This document shows, in pieces, positions 11,280 through 24,224 of a stretch of 64,000 bases of DNA. How positions within the stretch are numbered: the stretch's first letter is position 1; every line of letters starts with the position of its first letter. The stretch is from Leguminivora glycinivorella (taxonomy: Eukaryota > Arthropoda > Insecta > Lepidoptera > Tortricidae). The translations under genes and the position numbers were made by a program. Under the pieces are notes generated by a model. The model was not told the origin of the DNA, ran no database searches, and saw only the letters and a list, made by a program, of their open reading frames with translations. The stretch lies in NCBI RefSeq assembly GCF_023078275.1, contig NC_062983.1, positions 9,293,001-9,357,000 of the forward strand. Reading direction: 5' to 3'.

Positions 11280-12175
11280 GTGGTTATGTAACCGGCTGGG
11301 GGGCGCGGGGCGCTAATTTTAGCGGCTTCTTGCAAACAACACGCGTCAGCGCATACGCTAATGTTCTTAAATGCACCGAAGACGCACTGGACGTCTGAAA
11401 GACGGAGTCCAAAATAATTGAATCGAAATTTAAACTAACACTGACTCGGGCTAGCACGGCGCGTTGTAATGACGGAGAATTTTTGCGACGAGTGGACAAC
11501 CGCGATATATTTGTGACGCATGAAATAGTTTAAGCATAATTTCAGTTTAAACATTGGCAACAACACACTGAACAGTTACATAATCCGTGTTTTTAATGAC
11601 CACTATCTATTAACTCTTATCTCTCCGGTTTATTAAGTTGACAAACTCGCAAGTTTTAGTTTTAATCACGCTTCCTTATGTGTCGCAATTATTCTGCACT
11701 TGAAACGAAACACACACTGTATCCACTTCACTGTCACTGCTTACCATGGTGGTGGAACGCTGTACTTGTTGTTAAACAATATTATCAGTAGTGATTTTCA
11801 CGTGTTTGGGTGTCGGAACAGCTGATCGCGAGAGTTTAGTCGGCGGTAAGTAACGTGTACGGTTGAGGCGAGGTCTGTGGCGCGAATGGCCGGCGACGGC
11901 GCACTGCCGCTCTTGTTTGCGGTGTTCGTTATCCATTGACACGGTGCGCGCACCTATTGCGGTGATATAAGGGTGATAATCAAATGTTTGGCGTGCTGCA
12001 TTGTGGTGGCCGCTCGTGTGATCCTACTATCATTACGTCGCGATTACTAACCGGCGATAAATTTCGAAGACTGCCGTTCATTCGACGGCCACGCGAAGAG
12101 ATAACCGGTCCGCGCACTGGTGGTGTGATCGTGGTTGGAAGGAAGCGGTATCATATGCTGTAGAGTGATTTTCAC
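11280..12175. promoter_or_regulatory. CpG-rich promoter-like block in HIF intron
   Basis: This block is strikingly richer in CG and CpG than the flanking AT-rich intron. It holds a CACGTG E-box near 11799, RCGTG hypoxia-response cores (for example near 11853) and several CCGGCG clusters. It also has splice donors pointing in opposite directions. A plus-strand GGCG|GTAAGT has its GT at 11846-11847. A minus-strand ACCACCATG|GTAAGC places an ATG with good context directly before a donor near 11745. A plus-strand 17-codon frame at 11886-11939 (MAGDGALPLL...) could be a small upstream ORF. Together these suggest an internal or bidirectional promoter; transcription is not shown. Confidence 0.4.
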
Positions 12176-15100
12176 ACTAGGGGTTTGCTGCTATCTCTTA
12201 ACTACGATCTGTTCTACTAATTGAGTCATAAGTCCAAGTTGGTCCTAAATAAATTAATATTATTATTATTATTATTATAGGTTTGTTGCTAATAGATAAC
12301 TCTTAAAACACCACCATATAACCACATAAACCCAGCTAATCTGTACCTAGTAATAAAAGTACAAGTGGGGCATTATAATAATAATTGTTGTAATATTCCG
12401 TAATATATAAAAGACAGCGATAATATATAGCAACTGTTATAAGGAAATGCTCTGTTGTTATTCTTAGTCCGACTCCGTACACCAGCAATTGTTTCAGCTG
12501 TCATATAGGATACTGGATACCTAAATTTAAATAAGGATCGCGACGAAAGGAGTTATTTTAGTGACAGCATCTCCTCGACGAGTCGTTGAACTCAGCTCAG
12601 AAACGGAACAAGTATTCAGCTAAGTTTAGTCTAAATGGTATCGTGATTCTGTAATCTATCTCCCATATCTATCATTCGCGGAGTAAACAGTGGAAGTAAA
12701 CAACCACATATTGCCATTATTAAGACTCGTATTTGCGTATAATTACTGACTCAAGGGCGTAGGACTGAATGTAAATAATTCATAGCATAACCATGCCTTA
12801 ATCAACAAAGTAAATAGACATATGAGCATTTCACAAAACAAAAAAAATCCTGCCCATTTGGCAAGTGCCAACAATTTCCGGCTAGCGAATCCAATAAAGA
12901 ATGAGACGCTAAAATGTAGACAAAAATAACTTTGGGAAAGTTAAAAAACAACATCTGAGTACTAATAAACTATTTTCATTCATTATATGAGCAGTAGAAT
13001 TTTTCTAGCTAGGAAAATGAAATGAAACATCATCAATCGTGGGAATTATTAATAGATCCACCATAAGTTGAAGATCAATGTCATTCCTAAAATATCTAAT
13101 CAATATTATTTAACACTTATACTTTGAAATATTGTTTAACTTCGTTTATTACTTTTATTAAAGCATTTATATAAGCATTAAACATGGTGTAATTGTTGAA
13201 GCTACCGAGGGTAAAGATACTAAAGATAGTAAAGATGTCTGGACCAAATGTTCATCAAATACCTATAATACTCATTAGTATTGCTTCATGTAATAAGATT
13301 ATCCATAATGATACATTAGCGCCTTCTGCTGCCATAATTACATAGGCACGTTGCCCTAATAATCCTTCTAAACGAGATTACATAGAGTTTAACCAGTAAT
13401 TACTAAGATTAGGTCCTTTCAGATTATTTAAGCACTAATGATGAAAGAAATACAGCACTGTAACGAATTTAATTAAACGAAGAATAAAGATCAGGATCAC
13501 TAGATTAGATTTAAAAAATCGTCTCTAAATTCTAATTGAGTAAAATATTGCATAAGTTAGACACCTTACTTGTTCTTTTTGAAGATGTAACTGAGACTCA
13601 TCTATTAGCCTGGAGTAGCTAGATTCAGCGCATTAATGTGGTTTTGAAATTCATAAACTTTATGAAATTTACATTTTTCAGCACACTGACATAAAAGCTT
13701 TTTACAATTTCTTAGGTACCTATAATACCTTTGAGATACGATACTTCTTCAGTGTTATTGGAGTTATGTAAATATATGCTAGTGCGAACAGGACTAAGTT
13801 AGTAATACATTACTTTCGTCATTGGCTTTATAGAAGTTTTTATTATTATCTTACTAGCAAGCTCGGTATCTTCAAGACTATTAAAGATAAAATCAGAAGG
13901 CATGACATCATTAAGACTTTCTGTTGTACGTATATTGAAACTATTTCGAAAATCTTATGATTATCTTTGAGACACAACTTGGAAGTCTAGGTATAGGTCT
14001 AAATCTATATTTTCATTTTTAATATCAAGTTTAGCAATCTATCGCTGTCAGTAGCCGTAGCGGTGACACTCGATACGCTCGATGGAGCCGCGTTGTTCCA
14101 CAATTTAGCCGCGTAACTAAAACCCTCACTAATGGACCGCTAGACAATCCACAGCCAACGTGACTGGATTTTATAATGAACTCGACAAAAGTGTATCAGG
14201 AAATGAGTGATCTTTAATAGGAATTGAAATCCAATTAATAAGAAATGATGAAATAATCGAAGTTTTGGTGATACACATATGTTAATAGAGCACTTTGATT
14301 TGTATATGATAATCGCTGATATATGGAATTATCACTGCAGAATCAAGTAACGAACGTAATAGATAAAAGAGAAAAGAGTAATTATGGCACAATCGCGCTA
14401 GATAATGTAACAGAGTACCTTGAATAAATAATCTTGGTAATTGTTGAAATACGCAAAATACACTGATCTATCCTCTTGATGAGAAAGTGAGTAACTGAGC
14501 CAAATCATTTGGACCGCACGGGGTCCGTAGGACCCGGATAGAGCATGCGCGAGCTATTGCACAATTTTGCAATCATACCGGACATACCATGATAAAATCT
14601 TAGATTTAAAATGAAATTATGACACGATGTCAAAACAACAAGGAAACGTGTAAATTGATATCCATGTGAGAAGTTTAACTAAGTAAGATCAGACACAATG
14701 TGCTAATCAAAGTGTCAAGTTACCAGTTTATGCGGGTAACGTCTATAAATTCTATAATTAAAGATACCAGGATACTGGTCGTGGGGAGTTATCCTCGCGC
14801 TAGATATAGACGGAGTATGTTACAAATCGAATCATACCTGTTTCTATTACCATAATTTTCTGTCTCAGCGCAAAGATTTATATGCGTCAGTAGATTTTAA
14901 CTAGCGAACATATGGCTTGTCTGGCAAATGGAAGGATAAACAAACTAGCACCGGATTTTAGGACACATGCAGTGTTTTATAATTCTATGACCTAAAGTCT
15001 TGCAGATATCTAATTTGTTAATAAGGTTTTAGCATATTCAACTATGAACCCAGCTATAATATAGAACTTAAAGACGGTTTCATTTAATGGCATTTTTAAT

Positions 15101-18032
15101 TTCATTAGCAACATAATTTAAAACCTAAAAAAGGACACGATTTACTTTGACCCTTCCCAACTAGTATCGTAATTATAGGGAATCATAGTCTAGTAAGAAT
15201 TTCAAAACTATTGCCTAACATTACTAAGCTTTTGGTCAGACACGTAGTCAGCGTACGTGAGTGTATGATTGTCGGAACTGCTTCTAAGTTTCGGGCATAC
15301 GTGACGCGTGAAACGTCTTGCCCGATATTGAATCAGTCCTTTACTAATAGTGTTACTATTTCGCGTGTTATTGGGACATATTGCGCTTGATACAAGAATG
15401 CCACAAGGGAATAGGATCGGGTGAAGTAGGGTAAAAGTGTCATTTCGATACAAAGGCGTTCTTTGAGATATTAGCAGGTTCGCAGATTGGGATCCTAAGT
15501 AAACCTTCCAAGAGACAGATCCAACTGATATTTATCCTTGAGGTGCCTTCGATTAATTGTAACTCGTAATGATTAATTGTATCAATACTCGGATACATTT
15601 ATATAGAAATAAAAACAGTATAGCAAGTAAAATAAATCGAAACGAACTTTGTGATAATATTATAGTCGCATATCTAACCTGCAATGAATTATATGAAACT
15701 GTAAAATAATCTTGAAGTTAGCATGACAGAAAACCCCTAAAAGGAACGAAACTTTACAAAACAACAAACGCACCTGTATTCAGATAGAACACCTAATCAA
15801 AATTTCAAAACTTTCAAAAATGAGGTTGTTTACCGACTGACTATTAATACAAATTGAATATATGCCAATTCTTCCTATTGTCGAATCCGGAGTCACGAGT
15901 CATAATTGGCGTGCTCGGTGCAAGATGCAGTTCGCGCTGCAAATGGTTATGCTATTATGGCCGGATGCAGACGGCTCCCGGTCGTTGACCCGGTAGCCCC
16001 ACCCCCAATTTCAACGATTGTGGCTACGTGACTCCACGAGCGTTTTACAACAGGTATTCATTGGTGTCATGCGGGGGATTGCTATACCGCTGCTGTAATG
16101 AATGATGTCAGAGTGTGACAATATTTACAAGTCATCTCTATGAGGAAGTGTGTAAAAAACTGCTTAAGTGCAGCATAAATTCAATAGACGTTTAGGTGGC
16201 TGTATTTTTGTTTTATCGCTTCAAGGAAAAAAACAAACTACACTACAACATTGCATAAGGAAACAATGTGATGCCTTGTCAACAGAGTTTAGGATATTAT
16301 TATTTATTTATTTTAAACCGAATTGAAAATATTCAATAGATCAGGCTCTTAAGGTCGGTTTCATGATTTGATGTAGTTAGGAAATAAAATATGTTTTATG
16401 TAAGAGATTTTTTGTTTCAAAGAGTAGACAAACTATCTCAGTTATCAAATCTATATTATTAATTAATAAGATGATGGGGAAATGACTGAAATCTTTTCAG
16501 TCTACAAAATTATGCCAAATGAACCTGGTGGTGGATAACGTGAACTTGAAAATGGATATTTATTTGTTACATAAAATAAATATATCAGTTGTACATTCGA
16601 AGTAACATAAGTGTAAATCGAACTTGTCATCGTCGTCTATCCAGTTTGAGATAAGAACGAGAAACCGGTACCAGCAGTGGCAGTTGGACAATGAGAGCAC
16701 TTTCCAAACATACTTCAGAAAATCGAATCCGTTACTTATTTGTTCAAAAGAGAACGACCAAAAATAAGTTATAAATGAAAATTAGGATACTACATTTGCC
16801 CCAATAAATATTGTTAAGTACACTACTGAACTTGATTCGTTAAAAAATGAAAAATCCACTAGAATTGTGGACGATATAAATCCAAACTGACGATGAAAAG
16901 CTGCAGCTTATTTCAACTTATATATTTTAAAAACGCACTTTAAAACGCTGTCACGAAAACCGTATCAATAAAAGTAGCCCCGAAATTTATTTTAGCAGTT
17001 TAAAACGTGGCCTGAATTGTTGATCTAGGCTGCCTACTCAAAGGTGTCGTCGTATCAATCGATATAGACGTCGGTGAACCCATATTGTACAGCAGTATTA
17101 GCAGATATACTAGTGTAGTGATCGGAAATCGAAGCGAAATCAAGTGGAAATGCTAGTCGTGCCAAGAATTTAATAATGGCTGGTTCTTAACTTTGATTCA
17201 GTGGCTCCTGTCGTTAAAAGACGGTCAGAAACTATTTAAAGCTGAAACTTAGAAACGAAGAAGGTCACAAAATAAAATGAAATTGTTCACAGTCTAAATT
17301 TAAATTCGCATATTTTAGTTATTTACACAGCTTTGCGAGATATTACGATTTTTTCATTTCCCTAGTCATACAGTTCTGAAATCCGTCAAGACATTGATGA
17401 CGCTTCCTAATTTTATAATCGACGTAATCTTATACAATTTAAATAAATCGCTAACTTTAACGAGATCATTTAGAACATTCAACTGATCTTTTTCAATATT
17501 TTGTTCTTCAGAAACTAATATCGTAAAGCTGCCGACGATATCGCAAGCTTTTTTTACTCTAAGGGCTCATCCACAAAGGGCTGGTACCCTTTATTATGCA
17601 AGTTGATAGTTTAACACAGGGACCGGCCCGCTATCCCTTATACGGGGTTTTGTATGGGTATTTCGTTAGGCTTAACTTACCCTACCCTTTTGACGCGATA
17701 CCCTTTCATTTTGCTTTTAAAGCCCTAACGAAAGCGCTTACCTAAAATAGCCCAATACCCTTTCAAAACCCTTATCATCGGCTCAGCCTAACGCCATAAG
17801 GGTAAGCCTTATACTGGGTTTTATTTGCTTTCCCTTATAGCATATCGTGCGAGTTTAAATCCTGTACCTCGCTCATAAAGCACACATTACTCCGAACGAA
17901 ATAACATACGATCGTTACCTACGGTGGCACTGTGTGTGATATTTGCGCGTTTCTGTTTGATGGAAACGGCTGTAGATAAAATAAGGTTCAATTTTCAATA
18001 CCAAATACTTATAGTTATGATACTCGTATTAT
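12176..18032. other. Intron sequence, no gene recognised
   Basis: AT-rich and lacking convincing exons. It includes a short ATT microsatellite at about 12258-12280. A moderately GC-rich patch lies at about 15890-16060. A segment at 17570-17860 has repeated AAGGG/ACCC motifs that look like an old transposable-element remnant; sequence of similar style is at 23335-23620. Confidence 0.4.
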
Positions 18033-19048
18033 TATAGTTTCGCCATGTCTGTCTGTCCGTCCGTCCGTCCGTCCGCGGATAATCTCAGTAACCGTTAGAA
18101 CTAGAAAGCTGAAATTTGGTCCTAATATCTTATACTATTAAACGAGCAATTCTTGTATATTTATTTATTTATTTATTTATTTATTTATCTATTTATTTAT
18201 TTATACCGACGATCTCGGAAACCGCTCTAACGATTTCGCTGAAATTTGTTATGTGGGGGTTTTCGTGGGTGAAAAATCGATCTAACATATCCTTAGGTCC
18301 CGGAAAACGCGAATTTTCGAGTTTTCACGCGTTTTTCTTCGCGCGCCATCTCGTGTGGAGTAGTTGTACTGTTGAGACAGAAGTCTTTCGGTCGATGTAA
18401 GTATTATTTACTTCAAAGACTAGATGGCGACACAGGTAAAGGCTAACACGAATAGAAAAATACACTCTGAGCTTTTGTGACGAAACGCGCGCCATCTCGT
18501 GTGGAGTAGTTGTGTTTTTAAGACTGAGAGTTCTTTCGATTGATCGATGTAGGTACTATTTATTTTCCAACTAGATGGCGACACAGGTCAAGGATACGAA
18601 ACAGGACCGAGCGAAGCTCGGTCGCCCAGATATTGTATATCAATCACGCCAACAGAGTGCAAAAATAAAAAATGGAAAAAAAAATTTGGGTACCCCCCCC
18701 TGTACATGTAAAGTGGGGGCTGATAATATTTTTCATTCCAACCCCAACGTGTGATATATTGTTGGATAGGTATTTAAGAATGAATAAAGGGTTTACTAAG
18801 ATTGCTTTTTGATAATATTAATATTTTCGGAAATAATCGCTCCTAAAGGAAAAAAAAGTGCGCCCCCCCCCTCTAACTTTTGAACCACAAGTTTAAAAAA
18901 TATGAAAAAAATCACAAAAGTAGAACTTTGTAAAGGCTTTCTAGGAAAATTGTTTTGAACTTGATAGGTTCAGTAGTTTTTGAGAAACATATGGAAAACT
19001 TCGGAACCCTACACTGAGCGTGGCCCGACACGCTCTTGGCCGGTTTTT
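18033..19048 (+). repeat. R1 interspersed repeat, copy 3, split by Helitron-like insertion
   Basis: R1 sequence occupies 18033-18127 (CGTC runs to the AAATTTGGT segment) and resumes at 18634-19048 (TGTATATCAATCACGCC to the terminal hairpin and GGCCGGTTTTTTT). Uninterrupted copies at 2835 and 49908 show the two halves were once adjacent. Minisatellite array A starts immediately after the terminal T run. Confidence 0.85.
18128..18633 (+). mobile_element. Helitron-like non-autonomous element inside R1
   Basis: The 506-bp insertion begins TCTTATACTATTAAACGAGC and ends with a short hairpin (ACCGAGC, GAA, GCTCGGT) followed by CGCCCAGATAT. It leaves no obvious target-site duplication, and the R1 copies supply the empty site. 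A TC start, a 3' hairpin about 10 bp from the end and insertion without duplication fit Helitrons, although the terminal CTRR is not intact. The interior holds a TATT microsatellite and a diverged internal duplication containing CGCGCCATCTCGTGTGG (about 18340 and 18488). No Rep/helicase coding is present. Confidence 0.7.
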
Positions 19049-20338
19049 TTTATCGGACTTGTCTTGATGAGTACCCGATGTCTAGCTGATGCGGAACCCT
19101 GGCTGCACCTAGGGGAACTCGGGTTTAGTGTAATACAGGCAAACGCTGATTTCGTCATCGGACTTGTCTTGATGAGTACTCGAGTGAGCATTACCCGAAG
19201 TCCAGCTGATGCTGAACCCTGGCTGTACCTAGGGGAACTCGGGTTTAGTGTAACACAGGCAAACGCTGGTTTCGACATCGGACTTGTCTTGATGAGTACT
19301 CGAGTGAGCAGTACCCGAAGTCCAGCTGATGCTGAACCCTGGCTGCACCTAGGGGAACTCGGGTTTAGTGTAACACAGGCAAACGCTGTTTTCGTCATCG
19401 GACTTGTCTTGATGAGTACTCGAGTGAGCAGTACCCGAAGTCCAGCTGATGCTGAACCTTGGCTGCACCTAGGGGAACTCGGGTTTAGTGAAACACAGGC
19501 AAACGCTGTTTTCGTCATCGGACTTGTCTTGATGAGTACTCGAGTGAGCAGTACCCGAAGTCCAGCTGATGTTGAACCCTGGCTGCATCTAGGGGAACTC
19601 GGGTTTAGTGTAACACAGGTAAACGCTGTTTTCGTCATCGGACTTGTCTTGATGAGTACTCGAGTGAGCAGTACCCAAAGTCCAGCTGATGCTGAACCCT
19701 GGCTGCACCTATGGGAACTCGGGTTTAGTGTAACGCAGGCAAACGCTGTTTTCGTCATCGGACTTGTCTTGATGAGTACTCGAGTGAGCAGTACCCGAAG
19801 TCCAGTTGATGCTGAACCCTGGCTGCACCTAGGGGAAATCAGGTTTAGTGTAACACAAGCAAACGCTGTTTTCATCATCGGACTTGTCTTGATGACTACT
19901 CAAGTGAGCAATACCCAAAGTCCAGCTGATGCTGAACCCTGGCTGCACCTAGGGGAACTCGGGTTTAGTGTAACACAGGCAAACGCTGTTTTCGTCATCG
20001 GACTTGTCTTGATGAGTACTTGAGTGAGCAGTACCCGAAGTGTAGCTGATGCTGAACTCTGTTTGCACCTAGGGGAACTCGGGTTTAGTGTAACACAGGC
20101 AAACGCTGTTTTCGTCATTGGACTTGTCTTAATGAGTATTTGGGTGAGCTGTACCCGAGATAGAGCTGATGCTGAAACCTGGCTGTACCTAGGGGAACTC
20201 GGGTTTGGTGTAACATAGGCAAACTCTGTTTGCGTCATCGGACTTGTCTTGACGAGGACTTGGGTGCGCAATAGCCAAGACAGCGTTGTAGCTGAGCCCT
20301 GGCGGTATCTAGGGCAACTCTGGTTTCGGTGCATTATA
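19049..20338 (-). repeat. 120-bp minisatellite array A, ~11 units, inverted relative to array B
   Basis: About 11 units with a strict 120-bp period. Frames stay open on both strands: 347 residues on plus from 18980 and 289 on minus from 19878. The minus strand reads a 40-residue unit with NPSSPRCSQGSASAG and VLLTRVLIKTSPM, clearly homologous to the plus-strand unit of array B. Divergence rises towards 20340, as is usual at the edge of tandem arrays. Coding use is unlikely because the open frames follow from the period. Confidence 0.9.
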
Positions 20339-20800
20339 ATATAGAAATATTTCATGCAATGTCAAGTTAGGCATAAAACATAATATTAACTGAACAAAAA
20401 TCCTACCAGAAGTGAATATTAACATCAAGTAGTTAGAACAAATTTATTAATTTGCCATACATAAAACACTTTATTTATGTCTAAAAAAATACGTATGTAT
20501 ATCCATTTGAATATCAAAATTAAGTACAATCGATTTCACTAATAGTAACACAGGGAATAAAGAGAATACTGGAGTTCCAAGCGTCCATAGACTGCGGTAA
20601 CTATTTACTATCAGACGGGCTGTATGCTTGATTGCCACCAGAAAAGTATTTCTGTTTCAAACGATCTTCATAGAATTCACAACAATCAACAGAAATAGTT
20701 TGACAGATTCTATGGTACTACTCAACTCAACCAAGTACCAGTCATAAAGACGAGTCTAAGATATTTCACACGAAACATACTATGAACAGAAAACAGCGTT
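20339..20800. other. Spacer between inverted minisatellite arrays
   Basis: About 460 bp of AT-rich unique-looking sequence separates arrays A and B. If transcribed, it would form the loop of a hairpin with arms over 1 kb. Confidence 0.6.
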
Positions 20801-22920
20801 TATTTATATTGCACCGGTACCACCAGGTCTCAGCTACAGCACTGGCTTGGGTACTGCACACCCAAGTCCTCATAAAGGCAGGGCCTATAACGGAAACCGG
20901 GTTTGTCTATGTTGCACCAAACCTAAGTTCCCCTAGGTACAGCCAGAGTTCAATATCAGCTTTACCAGTACTCATCAAGACAAGTCCGCTGACAAAAACA
21001 GCGTTTACCTATGTTGCACGAAACCCGAGTTCCCCTAGGAATAGCCAGGGTTCAGCATCAGCTCTACCTTGGTTACTGCTGACTCAAGTACTCATCAAGA
21101 CAAATCCGATGACGAAAACAGCGTTTGCCTATGTTGCACGAAACCCGAGTTCCCCTAGGAATAGCCAGGGTTCAGCATCAGCTCTACCCTGGTTACTGCT
21201 CACTCAAGTACTCATCAAAACAAGTCCGATGACGAAAACAGCGCTTGCCTATGTTACACCAAACCCGCGTTCCCCTGGGAAAAGCCAGGGTTCAGCATCA
21301 GCTCTACCTTGGTTACTGCTCACTCAAGTACTCATCAAGACCAGTCCGATGACGAAAACAGCGTTTGCCTATGTTGCACGAAACTCGAGTTCCCTTAGGA
21401 ATAGCCAGAGTTCAGCATCAGCTCTACCTTGGTTACTGCTCACTCAAGTACTCATCAAGACAAGTTCGATGACGAAAACAGCGCTTGCCTATGTTACTCC
21501 AAACCCGCGTTCCCCTAGGAATAGCCAGGGTTCAGCATCAGCTCTACCTTGGTTACTGCTCACACAAGTACTCACCAAGACAAGTCCGGTGAAGAAAACA
21601 GCGCTTGCCTATGTTACTCCAAACCCGCGTTCCCCTGGGAAAAGCCAGGGTTCAGCATCAGCTCTACCTTGGTTACTGCTCACTCAAGTACTCACCAAGA
21701 CAAGTCCGGTGAAGAAAACAGCGCTTGCCTATGTTACTCCAAACCCGCGTTCCCCTGGGAAAAGCCAGGGTTCAGCATCAGCTCTACCTTGGTTACTGCT
21801 CACTCAAGTACTCATCAATACAAGTCCGATGAAGAAAACAGCGTTTGCCTATGTTGCACGAAACCCGAGTTCCCTTAGGAGTAGCCAGGGTTCAGCATCA
21901 GCTCTACCTTGGTTACTGCTCACACAAGTACTCATCAAAACAAGTCCGATGACGAAAACAGCGCTTGCCTATGTTACACCAAACCCGCGTTCCCCTGGGA
22001 AAAGTCAGGGTTCAGCATCAGCTCTACCTTGGTTACTGCTCACTCAAGTACTCATCAAGACCAGTCCGATGACGAAAACAGCGTTTGCCTATGTTGCACG
22101 AAACCCGAGTTCCCTTAGGAATAGCCAGGGTTCAGCATCAGCTCTACCTTGGTTACTGCTCACTCAAGTACTCATCAAGACAAGTTCGATGACGAAAACA
22201 GCGCTTGCCTATGTTACTCCAAACCCGCGTTCCCCTAGGAATAGCCAGGGTTCAGCATCAGCTCTACCTTGGTTACTGCTCACACAAGTACTCACCAAGA
22301 CAAGTCCAGTGAAGAAAACAGCGCTTGCCTATGTTACTCCAAACCCGCGTTCCCCTGGGAAAAGCCAGGGTTCAGCATCAGCTCTACCTTGGTTACTGCT
22401 CACTCAAGTACTCACCAAGACAAGTCCGGTGAAGAAAACAGCGCTTGCCTATGTTACTCCAAACCCGCGTTCCCCTGGGAAAAGCCAGGGTTCAGCATCA
22501 GCTCTACCTTGGTTACTGCTCACTCAAGTACTCATCAATACAAGTCCGATGAAGAAAACAGCGTTTGCCTATGTTGCACGAAACCCGAGTTCCCTTAGGA
22601 GTAGCCAGGGTTCAGCATCAGCTCTACCTTGGTTACTGCTCACACAAGTACTCATCAGACAAGTCCGATGACGAAAACAGCGCTTGCCTATGTTACTCCA
22701 AACCCGCGTTCCCCTAGGAATAGCCAGGGTTCAGCATCAGCTCTACCTTGGTTACTGCTCACTCAAGTACTCATCAAAACAAGTCCGATGACGAAAACAG
22801 CGCTTGCCTATGTTAAACCAAACCCGCGTTCCCCTGGGAAAAGCCAGGGTTCAGCATCAGCTCTATCTTAGGAACTGCTCACCCAATTAACTCATCAAGG
22901 CGAGTTGGATGACGAAAACG
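20801..22920 (+). repeat. 120-bp minisatellite array B, ~17.6 units with 720-bp higher-order repeat
   Basis: The unit encodes NPSSPRNSQGSASALPWLLL-type sequence in a 629-residue plus-strand frame (20782-22671). Two unit subtypes (TATGTTGCACG and TATGTTACTCC/TACACC) alternate. The block 21301-22020 recurs at 22021-22740 almost unchanged, giving a six-unit (720-bp) higher-order repeat from a recent duplication. A one-base deletion at about 22657 shifts the frame and shows that coding is not maintained. No protein family is recognised. Confidence 0.92.
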
Positions 22921-22978
22921 GCTTGTTTTTATGTTGGCAATTAACGTTTTCAATGTGTAATGTTAATGGTTAATTGTA

Positions 22979-23120
22979 TTGATTTTCGCCCAACACTGTA
23001 TATTTACATGCATACATACATATTTACATAATTATATTCATACATACATACCTACATACATTCATACATACCTACATACATACCTACATACATTCATACG
23101 TACGAACGTACATACTGATC
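22979..23120. repeat. Degenerate ATAC/ATACCT microsatellite
   Basis: Interrupted CATA/CCTA tetranucleotide repeats are densest between about 23005 and 23105. They encode only Tyr-Ile-His-Thr low-complexity frames. Confidence 0.85.
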
Positions 23121-24088
23121 TATGGGCGACGATGATCATTTACCATCAGGCGATCCATCACTTCCTTGTCTCCCAGTTCATTAAAAATAATTTCTAGCCG
23201 TGTTCTACTTTTATCCAACGAAAACATGTTTCGTTGCAAAATTACCCAGGCGCATAGTGCGGAGTGGCAACAGCGCATTTTCCTTCCTGTTCTTACAATA
23301 GCTTAGATTCATAATCCTGTCTCTTTTACGCAAGGCTCGACTACGCTTTAACAAAAGGGAAAGCCTTATAAATAGCGCTTAAAATAAGGGTAACCCTTAT
23401 TAAAGGCTTGCAAGCCGTATCGGATAGCGCTAAGCCAATGCACAGGGCTAGCTTTATTGTTTTGCTTAGTTTTTTGTAAGGGCTAGTCAAATGAATGGGC
23501 TTGCAGTTCGAAAGGGAGAGTCTCTCGATTGGGTCGTCCTTACGTTAGGGATTCCCAATGAAAGGCTTGTAGCGCGGAAGGGGTTGTCCGGTCCCTGGTT
23601 TAACAGGCAATCTACAGATAACGGCAGCCGTCTGGCGCAAATCTGCACAGTCGTGCCGAAAACACAGACTGAGAACATTTGTATGAAAATGAAGGCTACT
23701 GTGTTGTAAATAAATCACTCTTGGCTCATGTTTACCCACATGAGAAACATCACTTTAATTTTACCTGTTTTAGAACAAGAGCTATGTTTAATTGTTTTGC
23801 TGAATCGCGGTTTTCCCGTAGGGAAATTTTCAAACGGTAAATTTCATAAAATGAGCAACCTGATGAATGGTTAATTATATTTGTGTCGACATAATTACCA
23901 AATCCACGCAAAATATAATAACGGAATTTTAGTTAATGACAAAATTAACAAATTTTGTCTTATTTAATACGGTAAAGCGTTGAAATAAGTTATTCTCACT
24001 GGCTACGAGATTAATTAAAATAGGTAGCTTATTGGATAGACAAAATGTCATATTTACAAAACACGATAAATTAAAACTTTACTTAAAT
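23121..24088. other. Intron sequence with probable repeat remnant
   Basis: At 23335-23620 there are AAGGG/TAAGGG-rich segments similar in style to 17570-17860, followed by short overlapping open frames on both strands. No recognisable gene. Confidence 0.35.
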
Positions 24089-24224
24089 AGTATTCTATAC
24101 AATCGTGATATAATACAAAGCTTTTCAGTCGAGTACCATGTTTAGGCCACGAAGCTTGCTGAGTGGCCTAATAGTACGGTACGAGAGTGAAAAGCTTAAT
24201 TATATCACTATTGTATACAATACT
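24089..24224. mobile_element. Palindromic ~136-bp element (MITE-like)
   Basis: The left arm AGTATT.TATACAAT.GTGATATAAT..AAGCTTTTCA pairs with the right arm TGAAAAGCTT..ATTATATCAC.ATTGTATACAATACT. Inner GTACC/GGTAC and GGCCAC/GTGGCC pairs bring the arms to near-complete pairing. A non-autonomous inverted-repeat element is the simplest reading; the target duplication is unclear. Confidence 0.75.

Noticed and set aside
15926..15997. Short plus-strand signal-peptide-like frame (MQFALQMVMLLWPDADG)
   Set aside because: It is only 23 codons, has no convincing splice donor, and frames of this size are expected by chance.
18980..20023. 347-residue plus-strand and 289-residue minus-strand frames in array A
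   Set aside because: Both strands are open over the same repeats. No family matches; it is a by-product of a period divisible by three.
20782..22671. 629-residue open frame as a repeat protein gene
   Set aside because: It exists because the minisatellite unit is 120 bp. Equivalent frames are open on the opposite strand of array A, and a one-base deletion breaks it near 22657.
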